Shown piece after piece: positions 1 through 8,991 of a stretch of 40,516 nt of DNA. The position numbers were made by a program, and so were the translations under genes. Each line of letters begins with the position of its first letter. Within the stretch, counting starts at the first letter, position 1. The notes under the pieces are model-generated. The model made no database searches and was not told where the DNA came from. It saw only the letters and a list, made by a program, of their open reading frames with translations. The DNA is from Acidimicrobiales bacterium. GTDB lineage: Bacteria; Actinomycetota; Acidimicrobiia; Acidimicrobiales; MedAcidi-G1. The stretch lies in contig JAKUSA010000001.1 in the NCBI GenBank assembly GCA_022449565.1, positions 1 to 40,516 on the forward strand. Reading direction: 5' to 3'.

Positions 1-1
1 C

Positions 2-106
2 GAGTTGGTCACCGCCATCATCACAGAGGTCGGCGTTCTGCGGCCGGACTATTCGGCATCGATCGCCGACGCACTACGGCGGGTCGGACTCTCCTCAGAG
101 GGGTAG
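2..106 (+). CDS. C-terminal fragment of an upstream CDS (…ELVTAIITEVGVLRPDYSASIADALRRVGLSSEG*), product not determined
   Basis: Open frame from the window edge to TAG at 104-106, immediately upstream of the aldolase gene; too short to assign. Confidence 0.5.
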   Translation, partial: ELVTAIITEVGVLRPDYSASIADALRRVGLSSEG

Positions 107-110
107 AACA

Positions 111-2078
111 ATGGTCAACCAGCACGCCGACGCCCCCGACGACCCGGTCGGATCCTGCGCCTATTTCAGTCGATTAATCGGCTCCGACCCCGACCTGGTG
201 CTCCACGGGGGCGGGAACTCCTCGGTCAAAGCGCCGTGGCCGGACGTTACCGGCCGCACCAGTGAGGCGATCGTCGTGAAGGGGTCAGGCCGGGACATGG
301 GAAGTCTCGAGGTTAAGGACCTCACCGCGCTGCGTCTGTCCCGGTTGCAGGAACTGCTCGAGTTGGACGTGCTCAGCGACGTCGACATGATGCGTGAACT
401 GGCGGCCGCCAAACTCGACCCCGGCGCCCCCAGCCCCTCGGTGGAAACGTTGCTCCACGCCTTCCTCCCGTACCCGGCGGTGCAGCACTCGCACGCCGAC
501 GTCGTCGTGACCCTTACCAACCTGGCCAGTCCTGAGGCACTGGTCCGGGAGGTCTACGGCGACAACGTAGTGGTAATCCCCTACGTCATGCCGGGATTCG
601 ACCTGGCCAGGGCGGTGCGCTCAACCTGGTCCGAGCAGGCCCACGAGGGCACGCTTGGCATGGTCCTGTGCAACCACGGACTGTTCACCTTCGGCGAGGA
701 CTCGGAGACCGCCTACCGACGTCATGCCGACCTCATCAAGCGTGCCGTGGCGTGGCTGGACCGGGAAGCACCGATCGCCCCGCCGGTGGGTGCCGAACTG
801 CCCGAGGTGCTCCTCACCGATCTGGCCCGACTGCGCTGTCACCTCTCCCGGGTGGCCGGGGAACCCATGGTGGTGGGCCGGCATACCGACCTGACGGTGT
901 CGGCATTCCTGGCCCGACCCGACCTGGCCTCGCTGGCCGGCCAGGGCCCACTTACTCCCGACCATGTGATCCGCACCAAGCGCATCCCCATGATCGGCTC
1001 CACCGGAGAGGTCCTTGAGGCTTACGCCGAGGCCTACCGGCAGTACGTAGAACAACACCGGGAAAGGGCCAGCACCGAACTGACCGAGATCGACCCGGCC
1101 CCCCGGGTGGTCCTTGACCCGGAACTCGGAATGCTCACCGTCGGGCGAACGGCCACTGACGCCCGAGTCGCCTCCGACATCTACCACCACACCATCCCCG
1201 TGCTGTGCCGCGCCGAGGACCACCTTGGTGGCTACCAGGCCCTCCCAGACCATGAACTGTTCGACGTCGAGTACTGGGACCTGGAGCAGGCCAAGCTTCG
1301 CCGTGGGGGACCGGCCCCCGACCTGACTGGGTCGGTGGCTGTGGTGACGGGTGCCGCATCGGGCATCGGGCGGGCCTGCGCCGAGGAACTCCTGCAACGT
1401 GGTGCTGCCGTGGTCGGTGTCGATCGGGCCGCTGAGGTGGTCACGGTGGGCGAGGGTGACGCCTGGCTGGGGGTCGAAGCGGACGTCACCGACTCGGAGG
1501 CGGTCGGACGTGCCGTGCGATCCGCAGTCGAATGCTTCGGCGGGATCGACATAGTCGTGGTAGCCGCCGGGATTTTCGGCCCCTCGGCCAGCCTCGACAC
1601 GCTGACCTCCGAAGAGTGGCGCCGGGTCATGGCGGTCAACGTGGACTCGGTACAGATCTTGTTCGGTCTGGTCGGACCACTGCTCGCTCTCTCACCGATC
1701 GGTGGCCGGGTGGCCGTCGTCGGGTCCAAGAACGTTCCGGCACCGGGGCAGGGCGCCGCGGCCTATTCGGCCTCCAAGGCGGCCCTGCAGCAACTCTGTC
1801 GGGTGGCCGCCCTGGAATGGGCAGCCGACGGTGTTCGGATCAACGTTGTCCATCCCGATGCCGTGTTCGACACGGGCCTCTGGAACGACGAACTGATCGC
1901 CGAACGGGCGGCCATTTACGGTCTCACCCCCGAGGAGTACCGCCGGAGAAACCTGCTGTCCGCCGAGATCACCTCCCGCCTCGTGGCCCGATCCACGGTG
2001 GCGCTGTGCACCGACGATTTCGCTGCCACCACTGGCGCTCAGGTGCCCGTCGATGGGGGCAGCGAGCGGGTGATCTAG
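111..2078 (+). CDS. Bifunctional class II aldolase / short-chain dehydrogenase fusion
   Basis: N-terminal class II aldolase-like region (HGGGNSSVK, HSHAD); C-terminal SDR (VVTGAASGIGRACAEEL, YSASKAAL). Confidence 0.85.
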   Translation: MVNQHADAPDDPVGSCAYFSRLIGSDPDLVLHGGGNSSVKAPWPDVTGRTSEAIVVKGSGRDMGSLEVKDLTALRLSRLQELLELDVLSDVDMMRELAAAKLDPGAPSPSVETLLHAFLPYPAVQHSHADVVVTLTNLASPEALVREVYGDNVVVIPYVMPGFDLARAVRSTWSEQAHEGTLGMVLCNHGLFTFGEDSETAYRRHADLIKRAVAWLDREAPIAPPVGAELPEVLLTDLARLRCHLSRVAGEPMVVGRHTDLTVSAFLARPDLASLAGQGPLTPDHVIRTKRIPMIGSTGEVLEAYAEAYRQYVEQHRERASTELTEIDPAPRVVLDPELGMLTVGRTATDARVASDIYHHTIPVLCRAEDHLGGYQALPDHELFDVEYWDLEQAKLRRGGPAPDLTGSVAVVTGAASGIGRACAEELLQRGAAVVGVDRAAEVVTVGEGDAWLGVEADVTDSEAVGRAVRSAVECFGGIDIVVVAAGIFGPSASLDTLTSEEWRRVMAVNVDSVQILFGLVGPLLALSPIGGRVAVVGSKNVPAPGQGAAAYSASKAALQQLCRVAALEWAADGVRINVVHPDAVFDTGLWNDELIAERAAIYGLTPEEYRRRNLLSAEITSRLVARSTVALCTDDFAATTGAQVPVDGGSERVI

Positions 2079-2149
2079 ATCAGATCCCGCTGACCGAAAC
2101 AGGCTCGGGGTGCCCCGATATCGGGTACCCCCGAACCTATGCTGGGGTC

Positions 2150-2782
2150 GTGCAGAGGCTCCTCGGGGTGTGCGTGCTGTCCCTCCTGGTCACTGCGGGT
2201 TGCGGTGGCGGCGAGGAGGATCCGATCCTGGTCCCGGCCACGATGGCACCTACCACTGCCGCGCCGGCCACTCTGGCGTCGACTACGACCACCACCACCC
2301 TGGCCCCGACTCCAACTACCGCAGCTCCCGTTGCGTCCACCACGACCACCACAGCTCCCGTTGCGTCCACCACGGCCATCCCGACCACCACGGAAGCGGC
2401 AGACGTCGGACCCTTATCGGTGCTCGTGGAGGTCGGCGACTCCCTGTCCAAGATCGCCAAGCGTTACGACACTACGACCGAGATACTGGCCGCCATCAAC
2501 GGAATCTGTGATGTCAACCAGATCTACGTCGGCCAGAAGATCCTGCTCGCCGCCGCAGGATCCGAGACCGACGACGGGGTCGACCCCGAGCCGATCTCGG
2601 TCACCGTGATCGTGGAGGCCGGCGACTCCCTGTCCAAGATCGCCAAGCAGTACGACACAACCGTGGATGACCTCATGGTGGCCAACGACATCACCGACCC
2701 AAACCTGGTTCTCGTCGGCCAGGAACTCGTAGTGTCCGGCATCGTGCCCGTCGTGCCAGACGTCGAACCCCCCGTCTGCTGA
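2150..2782 (+). CDS. LysM-repeat lipoprotein
   Basis: GTG start, signal peptide with lipobox LLVTAGC, Thr/Pro-rich linker, two LysM-like repeats (VEVGDSLSKIAKRYDTT…, VEAGDSLSKIAKQYDTT…). Confidence 0.8.
   Translation: MQRLLGVCVLSLLVTAGCGGGEEDPILVPATMAPTTAAPATLASTTTTTTLAPTPTTAAPVASTTTTTAPVASTTAIPTTTEAADVGPLSVLVEVGDSLSKIAKRYDTTTEILAAINGICDVNQIYVGQKILLAAAGSETDDGVDPEPISVTVIVEAGDSLSKIAKQYDTTVDDLMVANDITDPNLVLVGQELVVSGIVPVVPDVEPPVC
2322..2374 (+). repeat. Direct repeat in the LysM lipoprotein linker (23 nt, period 30 nt)
   Basis: cagctcccgttgcgtccaccacg at 2322-2344 and again at 2352-2374. Confidence 0.8.
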
Positions 2783-2790
2783 TTCGGACG

Positions 2791-4059
2791 GTGAGCGTTC
2801 GTCTCACCGACGGCGACCGGGCGTACCTGGCCGGCGACCATGGTCCGTCCGCGCAGTCGGCGATGCGCGTCGTGGTGCGCCTCGCCGACACTATGGAGGC
2901 CGAGGGACTCCTCGACATCACCGGAGCCCACATCGACTCCTGCCTCTACCACGGTCCGGCCGTACTCGACTTTGCTGACTGGTTGGCCGATGGTGGCGCC
3001 CGGGTGGCCGTGCCCACCACCTTGAATGTCTCCTCCCTGGACCTCCTCCACCCCGATCTCTACCGGGGCGACCCGGACTGGGCGGTCCAGGCCCGACGAC
3101 TCATGGAGCGCTACGAGGAGATGGGGTGCCAGCCGACCTGGACGTGTGCCCCCTACCAACTGGACGTCCGCCCGTCGTTTGGTGAGCAGATCGCGTGGGC
3201 CGAGTCGAACGCCATCGTCTTCGCCAACTCAGTGCTCGGTGCGCGCACCCACCGCTACGGCGATTTCATCGACATCTGTGCAGCCATCTGCGGTCGGGCA
3301 CCGGCCGCCGGCTTGCATCTCGAGGGGAACCGGCGGGGAACGCTCCTGGTCCGCCTCGAAGGCCTAGGCGACGATCTGCTCGACCGGGATGTTCTCTACC
3401 CGGTCCTGGGTCACCTAGTGGGGCAGACCGCCGGCCACGGCGTGCCGGTCATTGACGGCCTACCTCCCTCGGTTGGTGAGGATCGTCTCAAGGCCCTCGG
3501 TGCGGCCGCGGCCTCGGCCGGTTCGGTCGGTCTCTTCCATGCGGTGGGGAGCACTCCCGAGGCCCCTACCGTCGAAGCGGCCTTCCAGGGCGTCGAACCG
3601 GAGGTGGTTGTAGTGGTGGGTACGGCGGAGCTGCGGGCCGCACGCGACGCACTGAGCACCACGGGAGACTCCCGACTCGGCACGGTGAGCCTTGGTACCC
3701 CCCACTACTCGGTGGCTGAGATCAGCCGGCTTGTGGAACTACTCGATGGCCGTTCGGTGCATCCGGATGTGTCCTTCTACGTGTCCACGGGACGAGATGT
3801 TCTGGCCGAGGTGGGACTGCGCGGGTGGGAAGAACCCCTTCGGTCGGCGGGGGTTACTTTCGTCACCGATACCTGCACCTACATCACCCCGATCCTGGCC
3901 GAGACCAGTCGACCGGCCATGACCGACTCGGGCAAATGGGCCTACTACGCGCCGGGGAACCTGGGAGTCGAGGTGGTGTTCGGCAGTGTCGAGGATTGTG
4001 TCGCCTCGGCGGTGGCCGGCGAGGTTGTGCGCGACGACGGGATCTGGGGCGATGGCTGA
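2791..4059 (+). CDS. Aconitase X (AcnX/DUF521) large subunit, hydro-lyase
   Basis: Sequence resembles AcnX catalytic proteins; GTG start; followed by an overlapping small swivel subunit. Confidence 0.8.
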   Translation: MSVRLTDGDRAYLAGDHGPSAQSAMRVVVRLADTMEAEGLLDITGAHIDSCLYHGPAVLDFADWLADGGARVAVPTTLNVSSLDLLHPDLYRGDPDWAVQARRLMERYEEMGCQPTWTCAPYQLDVRPSFGEQIAWAESNAIVFANSVLGARTHRYGDFIDICAAICGRAPAAGLHLEGNRRGTLLVRLEGLGDDLLDRDVLYPVLGHLVGQTAGHGVPVIDGLPPSVGEDRLKALGAAAASAGSVGLFHAVGSTPEAPTVEAAFQGVEPEVVVVVGTAELRAARDALSTTGDSRLGTVSLGTPHYSVAEISRLVELLDGRSVHPDVSFYVSTGRDVLAEVGLRGWEEPLRSAGVTFVTDTCTYITPILAETSRPAMTDSGKWAYYAPGNLGVEVVFGSVEDCVASAVAGEVVRDDGIWGDG

Positions 4060-4462
4060 CCGGCCCCGGGTTTTGGTGGCCGGTACGGCGGCCGGGGAGG
4101 TCCTACGCCTCGACGAACCTCTCAGTTTCTGGGGTGGTGTGGACCCCGTCACCGGTCGCATCACCGACCTCCGCCATCCCCAGGTCGGGCAGTCGGTGAC
4201 CGGCCGGATCCTGGTCATGCCGTTCGGCCGGGGATCGAGTGGTGGGAGTTCTGTGATCGCCGAGGGCATACGGGCCGGGACCGCTCCGTCGGCGATCCTC
4301 CTCCTCGAACCGGACGAGATCGTCACCGTTGGGGCGATCGTGGCGGACGAGCTCTACGGCGAATCGATGCCGGTCGTGGTGTTGGCCGAGGATCGGCACT
4401 CTTTGCTCCGAACCGGCCAGCAGGTCACCGTGGCCCCCGACGGATCGGTGGTGGGGACGTGA
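4052..4462 (+). CDS. Aconitase X small (swivel) subunit
   Basis: ATG at 4052 overlaps the large-subunit stop; contains swivel-type motif LVMPFGRGSSGGSSVIAE. Confidence 0.8.
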   Translation: MADRPRVLVAGTAAGEVLRLDEPLSFWGGVDPVTGRITDLRHPQVGQSVTGRILVMPFGRGSSGGSSVIAEGIRAGTAPSAILLLEPDEIVTVGAIVADELYGESMPVVVLAEDRHSLLRTGQQVTVAPDGSVVGT

Positions 4463-4486
4463 CCCGGATCGCCGGAGGATGAGCAG

Positions 4487-5353
4487 GTGCGGTACCTGAG
4501 AGCAGCCGAGGTCCGCGAAGCGCTCCCCATGAACGAGTGCATCGAAGCAATGGTCCATGCGTTCGGTGGAACACGGGATGGCCAGAGTCGAACGAGGCTC
4601 GGGGGCTCGCTGGTCCTGTTGGGGCTCCTCGACGGCCAGGCCAGTGTCAAGATCGTGTCCACCGGGCTCGGCGAGGAAGCGGGGATAGTCGCGGTGTTCG
4701 ACGTCGACGGACGACCACTTGGCCTCGTCGACGGACCCACCCTCTCCGCCATTCGCACCGGAGCGGCGCCGGGGTTGGCCACCGACCTGTTAGCCGACTC
4801 GGACTGCTCGACGCTGGCCATGCTGGGGGCCGGCTCGATGGCCACCGACCAGGTCGCCGCCGTCCGGGCCGTCCGACCCATCGAACGGGTGCTGGTGTGG
4901 AGCAGGACCGAGAGGCGGGCCCAGTCGCTGGCCGACTCGGTCGGCGGGGAAGTGGTGGCCGACGCCGACGAGGCGGTCGCCGAAGCTGACATCGTGAGCA
5001 CGGCGACCCCGGCCACCGTCCCGCTGTTCGACGCCGGCTCTCTGCGGCCGGGAACCCATGTGAACGCCATCGGAGCGTTCACGCCCGATATGGCCGAAAT
5101 CCCCGGCGAGGTGGTCGAGAGGGCCTTCGTCGTCGTCGACGATCGGAAAGCGGCGGCCTCCGAGGCCGGTGACCTTCTGCGGGTGGCGCGCCGTCCCGAC
5201 GCCGACCTGGCCGAGTTGCTCGCTGGCCGGGCCGGCCCAGACGGTCAGCCGTTCACCCTGTTCAAGTCGGTAGGCATCGCGGCCCAGGACGCCGCGGCTG
5301 CCATAAGGGCCTTGGACAACGCAGAACGACTTGGTATAGGAGTACGGCTCTAA
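4487..5353 (+). CDS. Ornithine cyclodeaminase / mu-crystallin family, probable pyrroline-2-carboxylate reductase
   Basis: OCD family motifs (RTGAAPGLATDLLA, LGAGSMATDQVAAV, THVNAIGAFTPDMAEI); next to AcnX. Confidence 0.8.
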   Translation: MRYLRAAEVREALPMNECIEAMVHAFGGTRDGQSRTRLGGSLVLLGLLDGQASVKIVSTGLGEEAGIVAVFDVDGRPLGLVDGPTLSAIRTGAAPGLATDLLADSDCSTLAMLGAGSMATDQVAAVRAVRPIERVLVWSRTERRAQSLADSVGGEVVADADEAVAEADIVSTATPATVPLFDAGSLRPGTHVNAIGAFTPDMAEIPGEVVERAFVVVDDRKAAASEAGDLLRVARRPDADLAELLAGRAGPDGQPFTLFKSVGIAAQDAAAAIRALDNAERLGIGVRL

Positions 5354-5358
5354 ACCTG

Positions 5359-5382
5359 TCGCCCCATCGATCTGGGTGGCGA
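5359..5382. terminator. Possible hairpin between convergent genes
   Basis: TCGCC (5359-5363) pairs with GGCGA (5378-5382); no T tract. Confidence 0.3.
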
Positions 5383-5387
5383 TCTAC

Positions 5388-5963
5388 TCAGTTGTCCTCG
5401 GGAATCCACGGTTCGGGCTGCAGGCCCAGCCCGTCGGCGATCCGGTTGGCATAGGCGTAGTAGGCGGTGACCTCGACGATGTCGAGGATGTCACGGTCGG
5501 TGAACCCTGCTGCCCGGAGGGGTGCCAGGTCGGCCTCGGACATCTCCGCTGGCCGGACCGTCAACTTGACAGCGAACCCGAGCATCGCCCGACGCCGGTC
5601 GTCGAGCGGGGCACTCCGCCAGTCGGCTTCGACTAGGGCCAGTAGAGAGTCGTCTCTCAGGAGTCGGCGTAGACCACGCCGATGATGAGTCACTCAATAA
5701 TGGCAGTGGTTCTCCAGGCTGACCACCAGGGCGATCAACTCCCGTTCCGCCTTCCGGAGGGATGGCGTTCCGGCCATCGCCGACGAGTACACCGACTGGT
5801 GTGCGGCCATCCCAGGTGGGTTAAGGGAGTGCACCGCCATTATGTGGTCCACCCGACCGGTTCCAGGATCGACCACCTCGCCGTGTAGTTCGCGCAAGTT
5901 GTCATCGGACGACCACTCGCTGTCTGGCACCGTTTCGATCCAGGACATGCCTGAGTCTCCCAT
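5388..5963 (-). CDS. AhpD/carboxymuconolactone decarboxylase-like (peroxidase-related) selenoprotein, CxxU motif; Sec codon UGA at 5694-5696
   Basis: ORFs 5694..5963 (-) and 5388..5693 (-) share one frame and join as …VVSLENHCHY-[UGA]-VTHHRRGLRRLL…; the UGA sits at the second Cys of the AhpD-type CxxC…H motif; bSECIS-like hairpin directly downstream. Confidence 0.85.
5665..5681 (-). promoter_or_regulatory. Putative bacterial SECIS element for the AhpD-like selenoprotein
   Basis: Minus strand CGGCGT-GGTCT-ACGCCG: perfect 6-bp stem, GGUCU loop starting 18 nt after the UGA. Confidence 0.8.
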
Positions 5964-5970
5964 GTAGCCC

Positions 5971-6693
5971 TCAGGAGGGGGTTAGCGAGAACTCGGCCAA
6001 CCGGTCGTAAAGCGGCTGGGCCTCGGCTAGGACAGCCTCGAGGTGACCGGGAAGCGACCCGGTGCCCGGCATACCGGCCTCGAACCCGGTCGACCGGTGG
6101 GCATTCTGGTACCAGTGCCCGGCCCATACTCCGTCCTCAGGTTTAGGCCCAGCCGGCCAGGACAGCATCGCCTCCTCAAACGGCAAGCCGAGTCGCTGAC
6201 AGACCTTGGCCAGCACCGCACCCGGATCGCCCAGAAGGACCGCCGAGTCCACTACTAACGGCCGATCGCCGTTTGCGAGGATGGTCTCCAACAGGTCGAC
6301 CTGCACGTCGAGTCCGATGTCGGTCACCTTCACGTCGGGCAGGTTGACGGAGTGCGATCGGAGGACCTGTCGGGGCTCGCGGATCAGGAGGATGTTGTGG
6401 CACAAACCCAGGAACGACCGGTCCAGGCCCACTAGGTGGTGACACATCTGCTTGAAGAAGACAACCGGGGTCTCGTAGTGGCCAAGGATTACCTCCTCCA
6501 CTACGCGGGTGCCGTTTGAGTCCTGGTCGGCCAGGACGGCGTTACGCCCCGGATGATTCCGGCCGCTCACCTCGAGGTAGTGGGCATAGATGGGCTCGTC
6601 GACGACCGTGGTGTCGGTCCGCTGCCGGAACGAGTACATCAGCGCTGTGGATATGTTCCGCGGGCCCGACCAGCAGTTGATCCGCAGCGTCAT
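5971..6693 (-). CDS. Sulfotransferase-like P-loop protein
   Basis: N-terminal WSGPRNISTALMYSF P-loop-like motif and LLIREPRQVLRSH motif typical of sulfotransferase-like proteins. Confidence 0.65.
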   Translation of the reverse strand: MTLRINCWSGPRNISTALMYSFRQRTDTTVVDEPIYAHYLEVSGRNHPGRNAVLADQDSNGTRVVEEVILGHYETPVVFFKQMCHHLVGLDRSFLGLCHNILLIREPRQVLRSHSVNLPDVKVTDIGLDVQVDLLETILANGDRPLVVDSAVLLGDPGAVLAKVCQRLGLPFEEAMLSWPAGPKPEDGVWAGHWYQNAHRSTGFEAGMPGTGSLPGHLEAVLAEAQPLYDRLAEFSLTPS

Positions 6694-7604
6694 CGGTTGA
6701 GATCGGCGGCCAAGGCCTTCCCGTAGAGACTCCGGAGGCGGGCCGTGACCGGACCCCCAGACCCGTTGCCGATCGTTCGCCCATCCACCGCGACCACAGG
6801 GGTCAGACCGCCGAAGGTGCCGGTGACAAATGCCTCGTCGGCCGAGTAGACGTCGGTGAGCGAGAAGGGTTGTTGACGGGTTGCCATCCCGTCTGCCTCG
6901 GCCACTTCCAGCACGACCTCCCGGGTAATGCCGTTCAGGCAGTAGTGGCCCGTGGAGGTCCAGAGTTCGGTGCTGCGGACGACAAAAAAGTTGGTGGCGT
7001 TACAGGTGGCGACCGCGCCGGTCGGGTCGAGCATCAGTGCCTCGTCGGCGCCGGCCTCAACGGCTTGGATTAGGGCGATCACTTCGTGCAGCTTTGAGTG
7101 GCAGTTGAGCCGTTGGTCAAGCGTGTCGGGTGCCGGACGACGAACGGTGGCCGTGAAGAGTGAGATTCCCGACTCGGTAACCTCCGGGCTGGCCGCCTTG
7201 TGCTCGGCGATGATCACCATGTTCGGACCGCCGACCGTGTTGGCCGGGTGCTGTGATGGCGTTCTCTTGTCGCCCCGGGTGACCATGAGACGGAGGTGCA
7301 CGTCGTCGTGCATGGCATTGCGGTCGACCGTGGCCTGCAGGGCGGCGACCACCTCGGTTCGGGCCATCCCGATGTCCAGATGGATAGCCGCGGCCCCGGC
7401 AAACAGGCGGTCCAGGTGCCGGTCTAGAAATCCGAACTGGCCCTCGTGGAGTCGGATCCCCTCCCAGACACCATCGCCGACCAGGAATCCGCTGTCGAAA
7501 ACCGAGATCCGAGCCTCCGCACGGGGGTAGAAATCCCCGTTGATATACACCTGAACCGTGTCGTTACGGGGATCGTGGACCGCGGAATGGGTGGACTTCT
7601 CCAT
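6690..7604 (-). CDS. Class IV PLP aminotransferase (branched-chain/D-amino-acid aminotransferase-like)
   Basis: VYINGDFYPRAEARISVFDSGFLVGDGVWEGIRLHEG; NGITREVVLEVA; EAFVTGTFGGLTPVVAVDGRTIG. Confidence 0.85.
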   Translation of the reverse strand: MEKSTHSAVHDPRNDTVQVYINGDFYPRAEARISVFDSGFLVGDGVWEGIRLHEGQFGFLDRHLDRLFAGAAAIHLDIGMARTEVVAALQATVDRNAMHDDVHLRLMVTRGDKRTPSQHPANTVGGPNMVIIAEHKAASPEVTESGISLFTATVRRPAPDTLDQRLNCHSKLHEVIALIQAVEAGADEALMLDPTGAVATCNATNFFVVRSTELWTSTGHYCLNGITREVVLEVAEADGMATRQQPFSLTDVYSADEAFVTGTFGGLTPVVAVDGRTIGNGSGGPVTARLRSLYGKALAADLNR

Positions 7605-7824
7605 GGCCGACGAGCGTACCGGTGGCCGGTGAGCTGACCGCTCCCGGGAGTCGCCTTGCCACCTTGTAGTGATCACCCCGGAAAGGACTATCGTTCGACT
7701 CGCAATTGCCGGAGAGGGCAGCACAGGGCACGGCGCGGGTCGTGCCCGAAGTCGCTCTCCCGCAGGCCATCGGGCCTGTTGCACCCATTCGGAGGGAGTG
7801 GCTTCACCCAGTCCGGGATCAGCG

Positions 7825-8991
7825 ATGGACTTCGGCTACTTCCTCAACCAGAACAACCTCGGCCTCGAGAAGCCGTTTGACCGGGTGATCGCCGAAGGCC
7901 GCGACATCGCCCAGTACTGCGACCGCACAGGCTGGCATTCGATCTGGAACACCGAACACCACTTCGGCCACGAGGGCCTGGAGGTCTGCCCGAACCCGGT
8001 GATGATGAGCACCGATCTGGCGGCTCGTACGGAACGAATCCGGATCGGCCAAGCGGCCAACATCGTCACCTTTCGGCATCCGATCCAGTTAGCCGAGGAC
8101 CTTGCGATGCTTGACCACATGAGCGCCGGTCGTCTCGAGGTCGGGGTGGGCCGAGGGGTGTACCCCCGCGAGACGGTCAATATGAACCCGACGGCAGACG
8201 TGCGTAACCCGGAGGTGAACCGAGCTCTGTTCGCCGAGGCCCTCGAGGTCATGAAACGGTGCTGGACTGAGGAGTTCTTCTCCTTCGAGGGTGAATTCTT
8301 CCAATTCCCGGTCCCGGGAGTCTCCTTCTCTCACGCGATGAGCCCCCCTCGACCGGAGAACACCGATCCCGACACTGGGCATATCACCGCTCTGGCGGTT
8401 ATCCCCAAGCCATTTCAGAGACCTCACCCACCTCTGTGGCAGGTGGTCGATACGCCTCCGTCGATCGATTTCGCAGCCCGGAACGATCTGCAGGCGATGT
8501 TCTGGATCCCGCCCACCGACGCGCTCATTCCCCGGTTCGAGGCCTACCGGGATGCCGCTTCCGAGGCCCGGGGCCTTGAACTGGGATTCGGCGAGGGGAT
8601 AGCGGTCCTTCGTGACCTCTTCGTGACCGAGACGATGGCAGAGGCCGAAAGGTTGGCCGGTGACGGAATCGTCCGCTACATGGAGTGGGTCTGTGAGTTC
8701 CGGGGCATAGGCAACCACCGGTACCCGGGTGAGGAACTTCCCAAGACCGGCGGGAAACTCGACCTCCTCTCCTACGAGTGGCTCCACCCGCGCAACATGC
8801 TGTTTGGCACCGCGGACTACGTGATCGAGAAGATTCAGGAGATGCGGGAGAAATTGAACCTTCGGACGCTGCTGTTGTGGTCCAACTTCCCAGGGGTTCC
8901 CCATGAAGCGGTCATGGACAGCATCACCTTGTTTACCGAGCAGGTGATACCGCACTTCACCGACCAGTCGGACCCCGCGGAGGTGGCGTGA
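7825..8991 (+). CDS. LLM-class flavin-dependent monooxygenase (bacterial luciferase-like)
   Basis: MDFGYFLNQNN…WNTEHHF…IRIGQAANIVTFRHPIQLAEDLAMLDHMSAGRLEVGVGRG. Confidence 0.85.
   Translation: MDFGYFLNQNNLGLEKPFDRVIAEGRDIAQYCDRTGWHSIWNTEHHFGHEGLEVCPNPVMMSTDLAARTERIRIGQAANIVTFRHPIQLAEDLAMLDHMSAGRLEVGVGRGVYPRETVNMNPTADVRNPEVNRALFAEALEVMKRCWTEEFFSFEGEFFQFPVPGVSFSHAMSPPRPENTDPDTGHITALAVIPKPFQRPHPPLWQVVDTPPSIDFAARNDLQAMFWIPPTDALIPRFEAYRDAASEARGLELGFGEGIAVLRDLFVTETMAEAERLAGDGIVRYMEWVCEFRGIGNHRYPGEELPKTGGKLDLLSYEWLHPRNMLFGTADYVIEKIQEMREKLNLRTLLLWSNFPGVPHEAVMDSITLFTEQVIPHFTDQSDPAEVA

Noticed and set aside
2322-2374. Short repeat as a possible CRISPR
   Set aside because: Only two copies with a 7-nt gap, coding for a Thr/Ala/Pro/Val linker in the LysM lipoprotein.
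5388-5693. Treating 5388..5693 (-) as an independent gene starting at GTG
   Set aside because: It lacks the first catalytic Cys and begins directly after the in-frame UGA; the joined selenoprotein model explains it better.
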